From NCBI GenBank assembly GCA_049969935.1, contig JBMFNX010000025.1, positions 1 to 24,651 of the forward strand: 24,651 nucleotides of DNA. Reading direction: 5' to 3'. Origin of the DNA: JACIWG01 sp049969935. Its GTDB lineage: Archaea; Thermoproteota; Nitrososphaeria; JACIWG01. The notes under the pieces are model-generated. The model had not been told where the DNA came from. It did not search any database and saw only the letters and a program-made list of their open reading frames with translations. Shown piece after piece: positions 8,050 through 14,139 of this stretch. The number at the start of each line of letters is the position of its first letter. The first letter of the stretch is position 1. The position numbers and the translations under genes were made by a program.

Positions 8050-8085
8050 ATGTTTATATCCATAAACGTTTATGGCTATAAACAT
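8050..8085. promoter_or_regulatory. 36-bp near-perfect palindrome, probable operator
   Basis: Every base from 8050 to 8085 pairs with its mirror position except the 8059/8076 pair (T and C). The central 16 bp, CCATAAACGTTTATGG (8060-8075), is a perfect palindrome, and the outer arms are ATGTTTATA and TATAAACAT. The palindrome covers the TATA element (8053-8059) and the likely start codon of the rightward inositol-phosphate synthase gene. It ends about 10 bp upstream of the padR TATA box. This placement suits repression of the synthase gene and control of padR by a dimer or paired dimers. Identity of the binding protein as PadR is an inference. Confidence 0.65.
8053..8059 (+). promoter_or_regulatory. 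TATA box of the inositol-phosphate synthase gene
   Basis: TTTATAT is centred 28 nt before ATG 8084, indicating a leaderless transcript starting at that ATG rather than at the in-frame ATG 8072. It lies within the palindrome. Confidence 0.5.
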
Positions 8086-9130
8086 GTCAAAGTTAAGGGT
8101 AGCGATTGTTGGTGTAGGCAATACTGCTTCAGCTATAGTTCAAGCACCATACTATTTTAGGGGAAGAGATTCAGATAATAGTCTTGGAGGATACAAAATT
8201 TCTGACATAGAATATGTTGCAGCCTTCGACGTTAATAGTAGGAAGGTTGGGAAAGACCTTTCGCAGGCAATATTTGCTGAACCGAACATTACACCAAAGT
8301 TTGCTGAAATTGGAAATTTGGGTGTTAAGGTTTCTGGAGGCCCAATTTTGGATGGTGTTGCAGAACACATGTTTGACATTGTTAAGCCTATAGACAGAAA
8401 ATGTAGTGTACAAGAAATTGCTGACGAGATAAGAGACGCTGGCGCCGACATTCTAGTTAACCTTCTTCCTGTAGGAAGCGAGAATGCGACAAAATTTTAT
8501 GCTGAAGCCGCATTAAAGGCAGGTGTAGCTTTCGTGAACACGATTCCAGTTTTTATTGCAAGCAATAAAGTTTGGGATGAAAGGTTTCGTCTTCAGAGGC
8601 TACCGTTGTTGGGTGACGATATAAAAGGCCAGGTTGGTGCAACCATTTTACATAGAACTTTAACCAGACTTTTCAGGCTAAGAAATGTTAAGGTTATTGA
8701 AACGTATCAGTTGAATGTTGGCGGAAACGCTGACTTCCTAAACTTGATGGACGAAGATAGGCTTGTCAGTAAGAGGAAAAGCAAGACAGAAGCTGTTACA
8801 TCCATGCTGCCCTACAATATTGGAGTTAGAATTGGGCCAAGCGACTATATTCCGTTCTTGGGAAACACTAAGGTTGCATACATATACTTTAAAGGTGAAA
8901 GTTTTGCAGGTTTTCCAGTAACCTTAGACGTTAAACTTGTAGTTGACGATAAGTCGATGTTCGCATACAGTGCTGTTGATGCCATAAGGCTGGCTAAAGT
9001 CGCATTAGATAGGGGTGAAGGTGGTGCGATCAAAGAGGCTTCAGCATTCTACTTCAAACATCCACCAGTTCAAGCTGAAAGTGATGAAGAGGCTGCTGAG
9101 TGGGTGGAAAACTGGCTCTCCAAAAAATAA
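8084..9130 (+). CDS. Archaeal-type L-myo-inositol-1-phosphate synthase
   Basis: A 348-residue NAD-dependent cyclase converting glucose 6-phosphate to L-myo-inositol 1-phosphate, precursor of archaeal inositol phospholipids and, in hyperthermophiles, of the solute di-myo-inositol phosphate. The N-terminus is a Rossmann motif (V-A-I-V-G-V-G-N-T-A-S), followed by L-V-N-L-L-P-V-G, the active-site core G-D-D-I-K-G-Q-V-G-A-T, and N-V-G-G-N-A-D-F-L-N. A lysine-bearing S-K-R-K-S-K-T-E-A-V follows, typical of the family. Length fits the short archaeal type. ATG 8084 is chosen from TATA spacing; ATG 8072 would add four residues. It is divergent from padR under a palindromic operator, so expression is probably regulated, which is notable for what is often a lipid-synthesis gene. 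Confidence 0.88.
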   Translation: MSKLRVAIVGVGNTASAIVQAPYYFRGRDSDNSLGGYKISDIEYVAAFDVNSRKVGKDLSQAIFAEPNITPKFAEIGNLGVKVSGGPILDGVAEHMFDIVKPIDRKCSVQEIADEIRDAGADILVNLLPVGSENATKFYAEAALKAGVAFVNTIPVFIASNKVWDERFRLQRLPLLGDDIKGQVGATILHRTLTRLFRLRNVKVIETYQLNVGGNADFLNLMDEDRLVSKRKSKTEAVTSMLPYNIGVRIGPSDYIPFLGNTKVAYIYFKGESFAGFPVTLDVKLVVDDKSMFAYSAVDAIRLAKVALDRGEGGAIKEASAFYFKHPPVQAESDEEAAEWVENWLSKK

Positions 9131-9154
9131 TTTATTCAAAAATTTAGTGAAAAC

Positions 9155-9164
9155 TTTTTAATTA
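9155..9164 (+). promoter_or_regulatory. TATA-like box before the MesA/MetE-like gene
   Basis: TTTTTAATTA is centred about 27 nt before GTG 9186, supporting a leaderless start at that GTG rather than the upstream TTG 9180. Confidence 0.45.
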
Positions 9165-9185
9165 AAGTATTAGAAACTATTGTTT

Positions 9186-10124
9186 GTGAAAGTGCCTAAA
9201 ACCGTAATAGGAAGCTTTCCAGTAAAAAACAAGCCTTTAGAGGACGCGATCAAAGAAGTTGTTGAAACACAGCTAAAATATGATATTAACATTGTCTCTG
9301 ACGGTGAGCAGAGGGCTGACATGATAAACTATTTTGGAGACCTTCCAGGCGTTGGAAGGGGTCCTAGAGGTCCATTTGTTCAGTCAAAAATTTCACCCTA
9401 TAATAGGCCAGAAGATTTCATAAAATTTCATGACCTTGAAATTGTAAGAAAATATCTGGCTGAAAGGGGTAAAATTGATGTTGGTGTAAAAATTACTATA
9501 ACGGGTCCAATAACCTTAGCCTTTTACACTGCACTAAATGGGCTAAAACATTATAGCAGCCTAAGAGACGTAAGCCTATACAATGATTTTGCAGAAGCCT
9601 TGGCTCCAATAGTATTTGAAGCATATAAGAGGGGATACTATATTCAGGTTGATGAGCCAGCGTTATCAGCAAAAGTTATTGACTCGAAATTAGGTGTGTC
9701 CATAGTAAACAGGCTATTCGATAGCATACCATATTATTATAAAAATGGGAGGACTTCTGTTCATGTATGCGGTCAATTGAACCAAAAAATTTTTAGAGAC
9801 CTACTTGACCTTGACGCGCATGTAATAAGCTTAGCCTTTAGTGCACAGAATGTTCAAAAAAATGTTGAACTGCTAAACAGGCAGCTCTTGCATGAAAGTG
9901 GTAAAGGGCTTGGTGTTGGATGCGTTAACGTTCAAGCTAAAAGCTTAGAGGATGTAGAAAGTGTCGATGTTGTGGCAAAAAGGATTATGCAAGTAAGGGA
10001 AGCTGTAGGCGAAGAACATATTTCAGCAGTACATCCTGATTGCGGCCTCAGACCTTTAAGTGAGCAGGTCGCAGAAGCTATACTGGATAGGATGTGTAAA
10101 GCTATGGCGATAATAGACCCATAG
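9186..10124 (+). CDS. MetE/MesA-like cobalamin-independent methionine synthase family protein
   Basis: A 312-residue single catalytic barrel of the MetE C-terminal family, close in size to the archaeal core methionine synthases that take methyl groups from methylcobalamin or corrinoid proteins. Visible features are the N-terminal T-V-I-G-S-F-P, I-V-S-D-G-E-Q (37-43), I-Q-V-D-E-P-A-L (153-160), H193 and C195 (V-H-V-C-G) and C286 (H-P-D-C-G-L). The usual zinc-ligand glutamate (E-F-A in relatives) appears to be Ala 217 in S-L-A-F-S-A. The protein may bind zinc through H-C-C only or have another function. It is distinct from the split MetE on the other strand. The start is GTG 9186. The gap 10125-10255 after it shows nothing recognisable. 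Confidence 0.78.
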   Translation: MKVPKTVIGSFPVKNKPLEDAIKEVVETQLKYDINIVSDGEQRADMINYFGDLPGVGRGPRGPFVQSKISPYNRPEDFIKFHDLEIVRKYLAERGKIDVGVKITITGPITLAFYTALNGLKHYSSLRDVSLYNDFAEALAPIVFEAYKRGYYIQVDEPALSAKVIDSKLGVSIVNRLFDSIPYYYKNGRTSVHVCGQLNQKIFRDLLDLDAHVISLAFSAQNVQKNVELLNRQLLHESGKGLGVGCVNVQAKSLEDVESVDVVAKRIMQVREAVGEEHISAVHPDCGLRPLSEQVAEAILDRMCKAMAIIDP

Positions 10125-10255
10125 AAAATGTGTTCCAGAAACTGGATGCGTTTAAGCAATCACACCCTCTTCTAGAATCTCATAAAAAGTGCACTCGTAT
10201 AACCTTGGCTAACATCATTTCCCCGTTCCAATTAAACTCATCCTATTAAAATTAA

Positions 10256-10486
10256 CTACCAGGCTTCAGTCAAGGTTTCAGTGCTTCTCACTCCATCCAC
10301 TGAATGGATTCTGTCAACAATTTTCAAAATTTCCTCATACTCTTTTGCCTCGACTAGAACGACTATGTCTGCCCTACCATAGGCTAGGAAAGCCTTTTTT
10401 ACACCATTTATTCTGCCAACTTCTTCTAAAATCTTTTTACCCTTTACAGGAACAGCCTTCACTAGAATACATGCCTTCGTCATCAT
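10256..10486 (-). CDS. Stand-alone RAM (Lrp/AsnC effector-binding) domain protein
   Basis: A 76-residue alpha-beta protein consisting only of the regulation-of-amino-acid-metabolism domain, without a helix-turn-helix. It begins T-K-A-C-I-L-V-K-A-V-P and contains the hallmark V-K-K-A-F-L-A-Y-G-R-A-D-I-V-V-L-V-E (about 29-46), then a G-V-R-S-T-E-T-L-T end. Such proteins form dimers or larger rings and can bind amino acids between subunits. Its ATG overlaps the stop of the paralogous gene upstream by 4 nt (ATGA), so the two are co-translated and may form hetero-oligomers. The target is unknown. Confidence 0.85.
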   Translation of the reverse strand: MMTKACILVKAVPVKGKKILEEVGRINGVKKAFLAYGRADIVVLVEAKEYEEILKIVDRIHSVDGVRSTETLTEAW

Positions 10487-10713
10487 GTTTCAACCTCCAC
10501 TAACGTTTCTGTAAAAACAACCCCAGCCATATTACCAATTTTCATCACCACATCACCTAATTCCCGCGTGTCGGAAACGGAAACGTGCGCTATTGCATCA
10601 AATCTTCCTAGAACTGGGTAAGCGTCCTTTACACCCTTCAACTGTTTTATCTTCTGGACAACTTCCACAAACCTTCCCTTCTCACTTCTAATTAGAACAC
10701 AGGCTTCAACCAT
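10483..10713 (-). CDS. Stand-alone RAM (Lrp/AsnC effector-binding) domain protein, paralog
   Basis: A second 76-residue single RAM domain. It opens V-E-A-C-V-L-I-R-S-E-K-G-R-F, carries V-K-D-A-Y-P-V-L-G-R-F-D-A-I-A-H-V (about 28-44) and ends V-F-T-E-T-L-V-E-V. It is a clear but diverged paralog of the downstream gene, which it overlaps by 4 nt. A TATA element on the minus strand lies about 36 nt before ATG 10713, giving a short leader. The gene pair is divergent from a DapA-family aldolase gene, which suggests, but does not show, that the pair senses a substrate or product of that enzyme. Confidence 0.85.
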   Translation of the reverse strand: MVEACVLIRSEKGRFVEVVQKIKQLKGVKDAYPVLGRFDAIAHVSVSDTRELGDVVMKIGNMAGVVFTETLVEVET

Positions 10714-10745
10714 ATGCTATCGTTCTCTTATTTTGGAGAAACCAC

Positions 10746-10753
10746 TATATAAA
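10746..10753 (-). promoter_or_regulatory. TATA box of the RAM-domain gene pair
   Basis: TTTATATA on the minus strand is centred about 36 nt before ATG 10713, predicting a leader of around 9 nt. Confidence 0.45.
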
Positions 10754-10797
10754 CAATTTCTTAAATTATTTCAAAAAATTTTTAAAACAAATATAAT

Positions 10798-10806
10798 ATT
10801 TATATA
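10798..10806 (+). promoter_or_regulatory. TATA box of the DapA-family gene
   Basis: ATTTATATA is centred 27 nt before ATG 10829. This decides against the longer frames opening at 10733 and 10808, since it would lie inside or directly before them. Confidence 0.55.
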
Positions 10807-10828
10807 CATGGTATTCGATGTCACTATC

Positions 10829-11818
10829 ATGTCTCCTGAAAAATTAAGAGAATATTTTATGAAGGGTGTTGTGCACATAGTTCAATTGACTCCGTTCAAA
10901 GAGAACGAGGATGTCGACTACGAAGCCCTAAAGGAAAACACAATGTTCCTTGTCGAGAAAAGAGGTTATGGTCCCATGGTCTTAACTCCTGTAGGAAGCA
11001 CTGGTGAAAAGTATGCTTTAACTGACGAGGAATGGAGGAAGGTTGTTAAGACTGTTGTTGATGCAGCCAATGGAAAAATTCCAGTGGTCCCTGGAGCATC
11101 ACATTCAGGTACAAGGGTTGCTATTGATAGAGCCAAATACGCTCAAGATGTTGGCGCTGACGGTGTAATGGTTGTACTACCATACTATCATGTTCCAGAA
11201 GAAGAAGGACTGTACCTGCACTATAAGAGGATATGTGATGCAATAAAGATTGGTGTAGTGCCATACAATAATCCGGATGTATCAAAAATATATATGAAGC
11301 CACATGTTCTAAAAAGGCTTGTAGAAAATACGAACAATATTGTTGCAGTAAAAGAGAACACGCCATACATTCCAACATTATATGAGCAGATCAAAGCAGT
11401 AGGCGACAAAGTTCCAATCCTTCAGGGTAGAGGTGACTGGTGGTTTGCGGCAACAGCATTCCTAGGCGTAAGAGGGTTCATTTCAGGCTACGCAAACTTT
11501 ATGCCAGAATTTTCAATAGACCTACTTAAAGCAGGGTTAAATGGAGACTATGTGAAACTAAAGATTTTAATGGAAAAACTTTATCCATTAGAAGAGTTTA
11601 TAGGAAAAGTGTCTAAAAAATATGGTCCTTCGACTTCAATACTGCCTTACCCCTATGTAGGCTCATACATGATGTTTGGTGTAATGAAGGCTGCAATGGA
11701 TATTCTTGGATTGAAAGGAGGACACATGAGGTTACCTCTAATGGACATAAATAGAGATGATAAGAGGGAACTCGAAAAAATATTGTTCGAGAAGCTGGAG
11801 CTTAAGAAAATTAAATAA
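10829..11818 (+). CDS. DapA/NanA-family class I aldolase or dehydratase
   Basis: A 329-residue TIM barrel of the dihydrodipicolinate synthase/N-acetylneuraminate lyase superfamily, which forms a Schiff base between a lysine and a 2-keto acid. The pyruvate-binding G-S-T-G-E is at 56-60, the catalytic tyrosine at 146 (V-P-Y-N-N-P) and the Schiff-base lysine at 175 (V-A-V-K-E-N). The Y-N-V-P-x-R-T signature of true DapA is absent: after Y-N-N-P comes D-V-S-K-I-Y, without the arginine. A role in lysine synthesis is therefore unlikely, and cleavage or dehydration of a 2-keto-3-deoxy sugar acid is more plausible. It is about 30 residues longer than DapA. The location next to the sugar island supports a catabolic role by inference. 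The start is ATG 10829, from TATA spacing. Confidence 0.85.
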   Translation: MSPEKLREYFMKGVVHIVQLTPFKENEDVDYEALKENTMFLVEKRGYGPMVLTPVGSTGEKYALTDEEWRKVVKTVVDAANGKIPVVPGASHSGTRVAIDRAKYAQDVGADGVMVVLPYYHVPEEEGLYLHYKRICDAIKIGVVPYNNPDVSKIYMKPHVLKRLVENTNNIVAVKENTPYIPTLYEQIKAVGDKVPILQGRGDWWFAATAFLGVRGFISGYANFMPEFSIDLLKAGLNGDYVKLKILMEKLYPLEEFIGKVSKKYGPSTSILPYPYVGSYMMFGVMKAAMDILGLKGGHMRLPLMDINRDDKRELEKILFEKLELKKIK

Positions 11819-11822
11819 CAAC

Positions 11823-11879
11823 TTACAAAAACCGTTCATAAATAACTTTACCATATCTTTTTCCATAAACTTTTTGTAA
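11823..11879. terminator. Possible bidirectional terminator between convergent genes
   Basis: TTACAAAAA (11823-11831) and TTTTTGTAA (11871-11879) are perfect 9-bp inverted arms around a 39-nt spacer. They lie exactly between the convergent DapA-family and UROD-like genes and provide a T-tract on each strand. Archaeal termination on T-tracts makes this a reasonable but weak call. Confidence 0.3.
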
Positions 11880-11887
11880 ATAATGGA

Positions 11888-12982
11888 CTATTTAATTTCA
11901 ATATTATGTAAAACTTTTCCAACCAATTTTACTTTACCTATGTCCCCGTCAGGTGGCATCATGTCAGAAATTCCTGCAATAAGGTTTGGCTTAAATGTTT
12001 CAACAAGCTTTCTCACAAATTCCTCTAATTCCATGTATGATATTGTATGAAGAAAGTGTGTCGCCGGAATCCCGTCAACTAATATCATTTCACCCATATT
12101 CTGTTTTAGATATTCTAGGCTAACGTTTCCTTGAGGTTCTGGTGGAACACATTCTAGTCCATCTAAACCAGTTTCTTTAGCAAAATGTATTAGATGCTTT
12201 ACTTTCCCATCCCAATGTGATGTACAATATTTTCCAACCTCATGCAATTCTTTAGTCCTCTTCTGATAATATGGTAGCATGTACCTTTGAAATAATGTTG
12301 GTGAAAGTAGTCCCTCATCAATGTTGTCTGTAAAGTTTATGATCTTGAAAGGTGTTTTCTTTAATAGATTAAAAAGTTTGTCATCGCTTTCATCGAAAAC
12401 CTCCATCAGCCTTTCAACTTTATCCCTATGCTTCCATAAGGCTATAATTCCAGCCTTGAAGCCCATGTATGCTATGAAAAGCTTCTGTATAGCCCCCCAT
12501 CTAACATTCACGATGGGTTCACATCTGTCTCCGACAAGATCCTCAATTCTAGTGTAAAGTTCTCTATCGAACTCAAAATTCTGTTTCTTCAAAATATACT
12601 CGAGTATAGGAAAGTCTTCTACATTCTTCAGAAAATATTCTACCCTAATCTTGTTTGTGCCATACAAATTTTTTCGCTCAACCTGTCTAAGAACTCCCAA
12701 AGGTGTAACATATTTTGTGTAAACATTTTCAGAATCCTCCAATACCTCAACTTTAACATCCTCTCCTTCAACAACCTTTATTGTATCATTGAAAAAATGG
12801 TATCCCCTCGGTGAAGCACCTAATTCGTCATAAATTTCTAGTATACTCTTATTCACATACTCTTTAGGCAAAGTGCCTCTCGCCCTATTAACTTCATACC
12901 AATGATGTAGTCTAGGCTGCCAGAGTATTCGATCAACCTTCCTGTGCTCGAACACAGCTATGGTAAGTTGCCTATTATTCAT
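11888..12982 (-). CDS. Uroporphyrinogen decarboxylase-like (UROD/MtaA superfamily) protein
   Basis: A 364-residue protein of the UROD fold, which includes HemE and corrinoid methyltransferases such as MtaA. Nothing nearby points to haem synthesis. An N-terminal R-Q-L-T-I-A-V-F-E-H-R-K-V-D-R-I-L-W-Q-P region resembles the family opening. A conserved T-D-N-I-D-E-G-L-L-S-P region, then S-H-W-D-G-K, and later V-D-G-I-P-A fit the UROD-like barrel. The H-x-C zinc motif of MtaA is represented by H-x-D, so classical thiol methyl transfer is doubtful. ATG 12982 is preferred to an upstream TTG 13000 because of a TATA-like element at the right distance. It follows the dehydrogenase gene on the same strand by about 55 nt. 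Reaction unknown. Confidence 0.75.
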   Translation of the reverse strand: MNNRQLTIAVFEHRKVDRILWQPRLHHWYEVNRARGTLPKEYVNKSILEIYDELGASPRGYHFFNDTIKVVEGEDVKVEVLEDSENVYTKYVTPLGVLRQVERKNLYGTNKIRVEYFLKNVEDFPILEYILKKQNFEFDRELYTRIEDLVGDRCEPIVNVRWGAIQKLFIAYMGFKAGIIALWKHRDKVERLMEVFDESDDKLFNLLKKTPFKIINFTDNIDEGLLSPTLFQRYMLPYYQKRTKELHEVGKYCTSHWDGKVKHLIHFAKETGLDGLECVPPEPQGNVSLEYLKQNMGEMILVDGIPATHFLHTISYMELEEFVRKLVETFKPNLIAGISDMMPPDGDIGKVKLVGKVLHNIEIK

Positions 12983-13001
12983 GTTCACCTTACACCACAA
13001 A

Positions 13002-13009
13002 CATAAATT
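13002..13009 (-). promoter_or_regulatory. TATA-like box of the UROD-like gene
   Basis: AATTTATG on the minus strand is centred 23-24 nt before ATG 12982, a slightly short spacing. A GGTGAA close to the start codon could serve instead as ribosome binding site on a read-through transcript. Confidence 0.3.
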
Positions 13010-13036
13010 GTGTCAAAGTTGTGGCATATATTAAAG

Positions 13037-14008
13037 TTAGGGCACTATCGCCGTCTTTATCGAATTCCGGTTCAAAATCTCGCTCTCGAAGGCTTCCGAT
13101 ATTTCTGAAAGGCTGTACCTTTTTGTAATCAAAGGTTTAACATTAAATATACTCTTTTTAACAAGCCTGAACGCTTCTCTTGCCCAGACAACCATCTCCT
13201 CTCTAGTATGGTGCATTAGACAAGCGTGTACTATATTTAGTGCATCCTCATGCCAACGGTACAGGTTAGCCAAAAAAGGTTTCATATAATGACTGTATAT
13301 GACGATTGTACCATTATGCTTAACTATTTCGGAAGCCAAATTGAGTCCATCTCCACTCCCAGAAGCCTCTACAACAAGGTCCACTCCACGCCCATCTGTT
13401 GAATCAAGAATTTCCTTAACAACATTATCTCTTTCAACATTTAATGTGACATCAGCTCCAAACCTTTTTGCAAAATCGAGTTTAAAATCAATTTTGTCGA
13501 TTGCAAAAAGAAAGTCTGCACCACCCCTTTTTAAACCCTGTAAAATGATCTGGCCAGCGAATCCAGCACCGACAACTGCAACAGTATCTCCTACACCAAC
13601 ATTTTTTGAAGCAATTTTTGCAGCATGTACTGCACAAGCTAATGGTTCACCCAAGCATGCTACTTCAGTATCAACACCTTCAGGCGCCTTTAGACAGCCA
13701 TAAGGTGCCGTTGCAAGAAAGTAGTCTGCAAAAGTTCCAGGCCCAAATGACATCACAATATCCCCTTCTGTAAACTCCCTAACTTTAGAACCTACCTTAA
13801 ATACAACTCCACCACCCTCGTGACCCCATGGACATATTGGAAGGCTAACCTCATTAGGAACTTCTCCAAAATAGAAGAGTTTGTCTGTACCACATATTGA
13901 TGCCTGGAATGTTTTCACGAGAACCTGATTATCTGCAGGCTCTAACTCTATTTCCTTTAAAGAAACCTTTCTAGGGCCCTCGAAACAGGCTGCTCTGCTC
14001 CTAACCAT
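13037..14008 (-). CDS. Zinc-type medium-chain dehydrogenase lacking the structural zinc lobe
   Basis: A 323-residue NAD(P)-dependent dehydrogenase of the MDR superfamily (sorbitol/threonine dehydrogenase-like). Catalytic zinc ligands are C39 (S-I-C-G-T-D), H63-E64 (W-G-H-E) and E120 (L-G-E-P). The Rossmann motif V-G-A-G-F-A-G is at 145-151, with an acidic residue at the end of the second strand (F-A-I-D-K), suggesting NAD preference. The four-cysteine structural zinc loop is missing, and the region between G-D-I-V and the G-P-G-T-F-A-D-Y-F segment is shortened. Start ATG 14008 is 26 nt from a TATA box. It is divergent from the first FGGY kinase gene, so probably belongs functionally to the sugar or polyol island. 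Confidence 0.87.
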   Translation of the reverse strand: MVRSRAACFEGPRKVSLKEIELEPADNQVLVKTFQASICGTDKLFYFGEVPNEVSLPICPWGHEGGGVVFKVGSKVREFTEGDIVMSFGPGTFADYFLATAPYGCLKAPEGVDTEVACLGEPLACAVHAAKIASKNVGVGDTVAVVGAGFAGQIILQGLKRGGADFLFAIDKIDFKLDFAKRFGADVTLNVERDNVVKEILDSTDGRGVDLVVEASGSGDGLNLASEIVKHNGTIVIYSHYMKPFLANLYRWHEDALNIVHACLMHHTREEMVVWAREAFRLVKKSIFNVKPLITKRYSLSEISEAFESEILNRNSIKTAIVP

Positions 14009-14030
14009 ATCAAAATTTTATGCTCAACGT

Positions 14031-14039
14031 CTATAAAAA
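14031..14039 (-). promoter_or_regulatory. TATA box of the leftward dehydrogenase gene
   Basis: TTTTTATAG-like sequence on the minus strand is centred about 26-27 nt before ATG 14008, giving a leaderless transcript. Confidence 0.55.
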
Positions 14040-14106
14040 AATTTTGTATTACTATAATGGATCAGCCAAAAGCTTTTACTGCATCATTTTTCTTAAAAAA
14101 AGGAAG

Positions 14107-14114
14107 ATATAAAA
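14107..14114 (+). promoter_or_regulatory. TATA box of the sugar-kinase operon
   Basis: ATATAAAA, flanked by GG on the right, is centred 29 nt before ATG 14140. It would drive at least the kinase, aldolase, dehydrogenase and second kinase genes. Confidence 0.5.
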
Positions 14115-14139
14115 GGTTGGAAATCAGATATTCAGCAAT

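Noticed and set aside
8010..8063. PadR start at ATG 8063 giving 118 residues.
   Set aside because: No TATA element at a suitable distance, and the padR TATA box (8032-8039) would lie inside the gene; the family match begins at the ATG 8009 start.
10733..10828. Longer N-terminal extension (up to 32 residues) of the DapA-family protein.
   Set aside because: The extension contains the TATA boxes of both divergent promoters and encodes a Lys/Phe-rich stretch without family similarity; ATG 10829 has correct TATA spacing.
13299..13703. A 134-residue plus-strand open frame.
   Set aside because: It is the antisense shadow of the zinc dehydrogenase gene, with low-complexity Ser/Pro/Thr composition and no promoter.
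14067..14080. AAAAGCTTTT palindrome between the divergent dehydrogenase and kinase genes.
   Set aside because: Only 10 bp and A/T-rich; expected by chance in this composition and not aligned with either core promoter.
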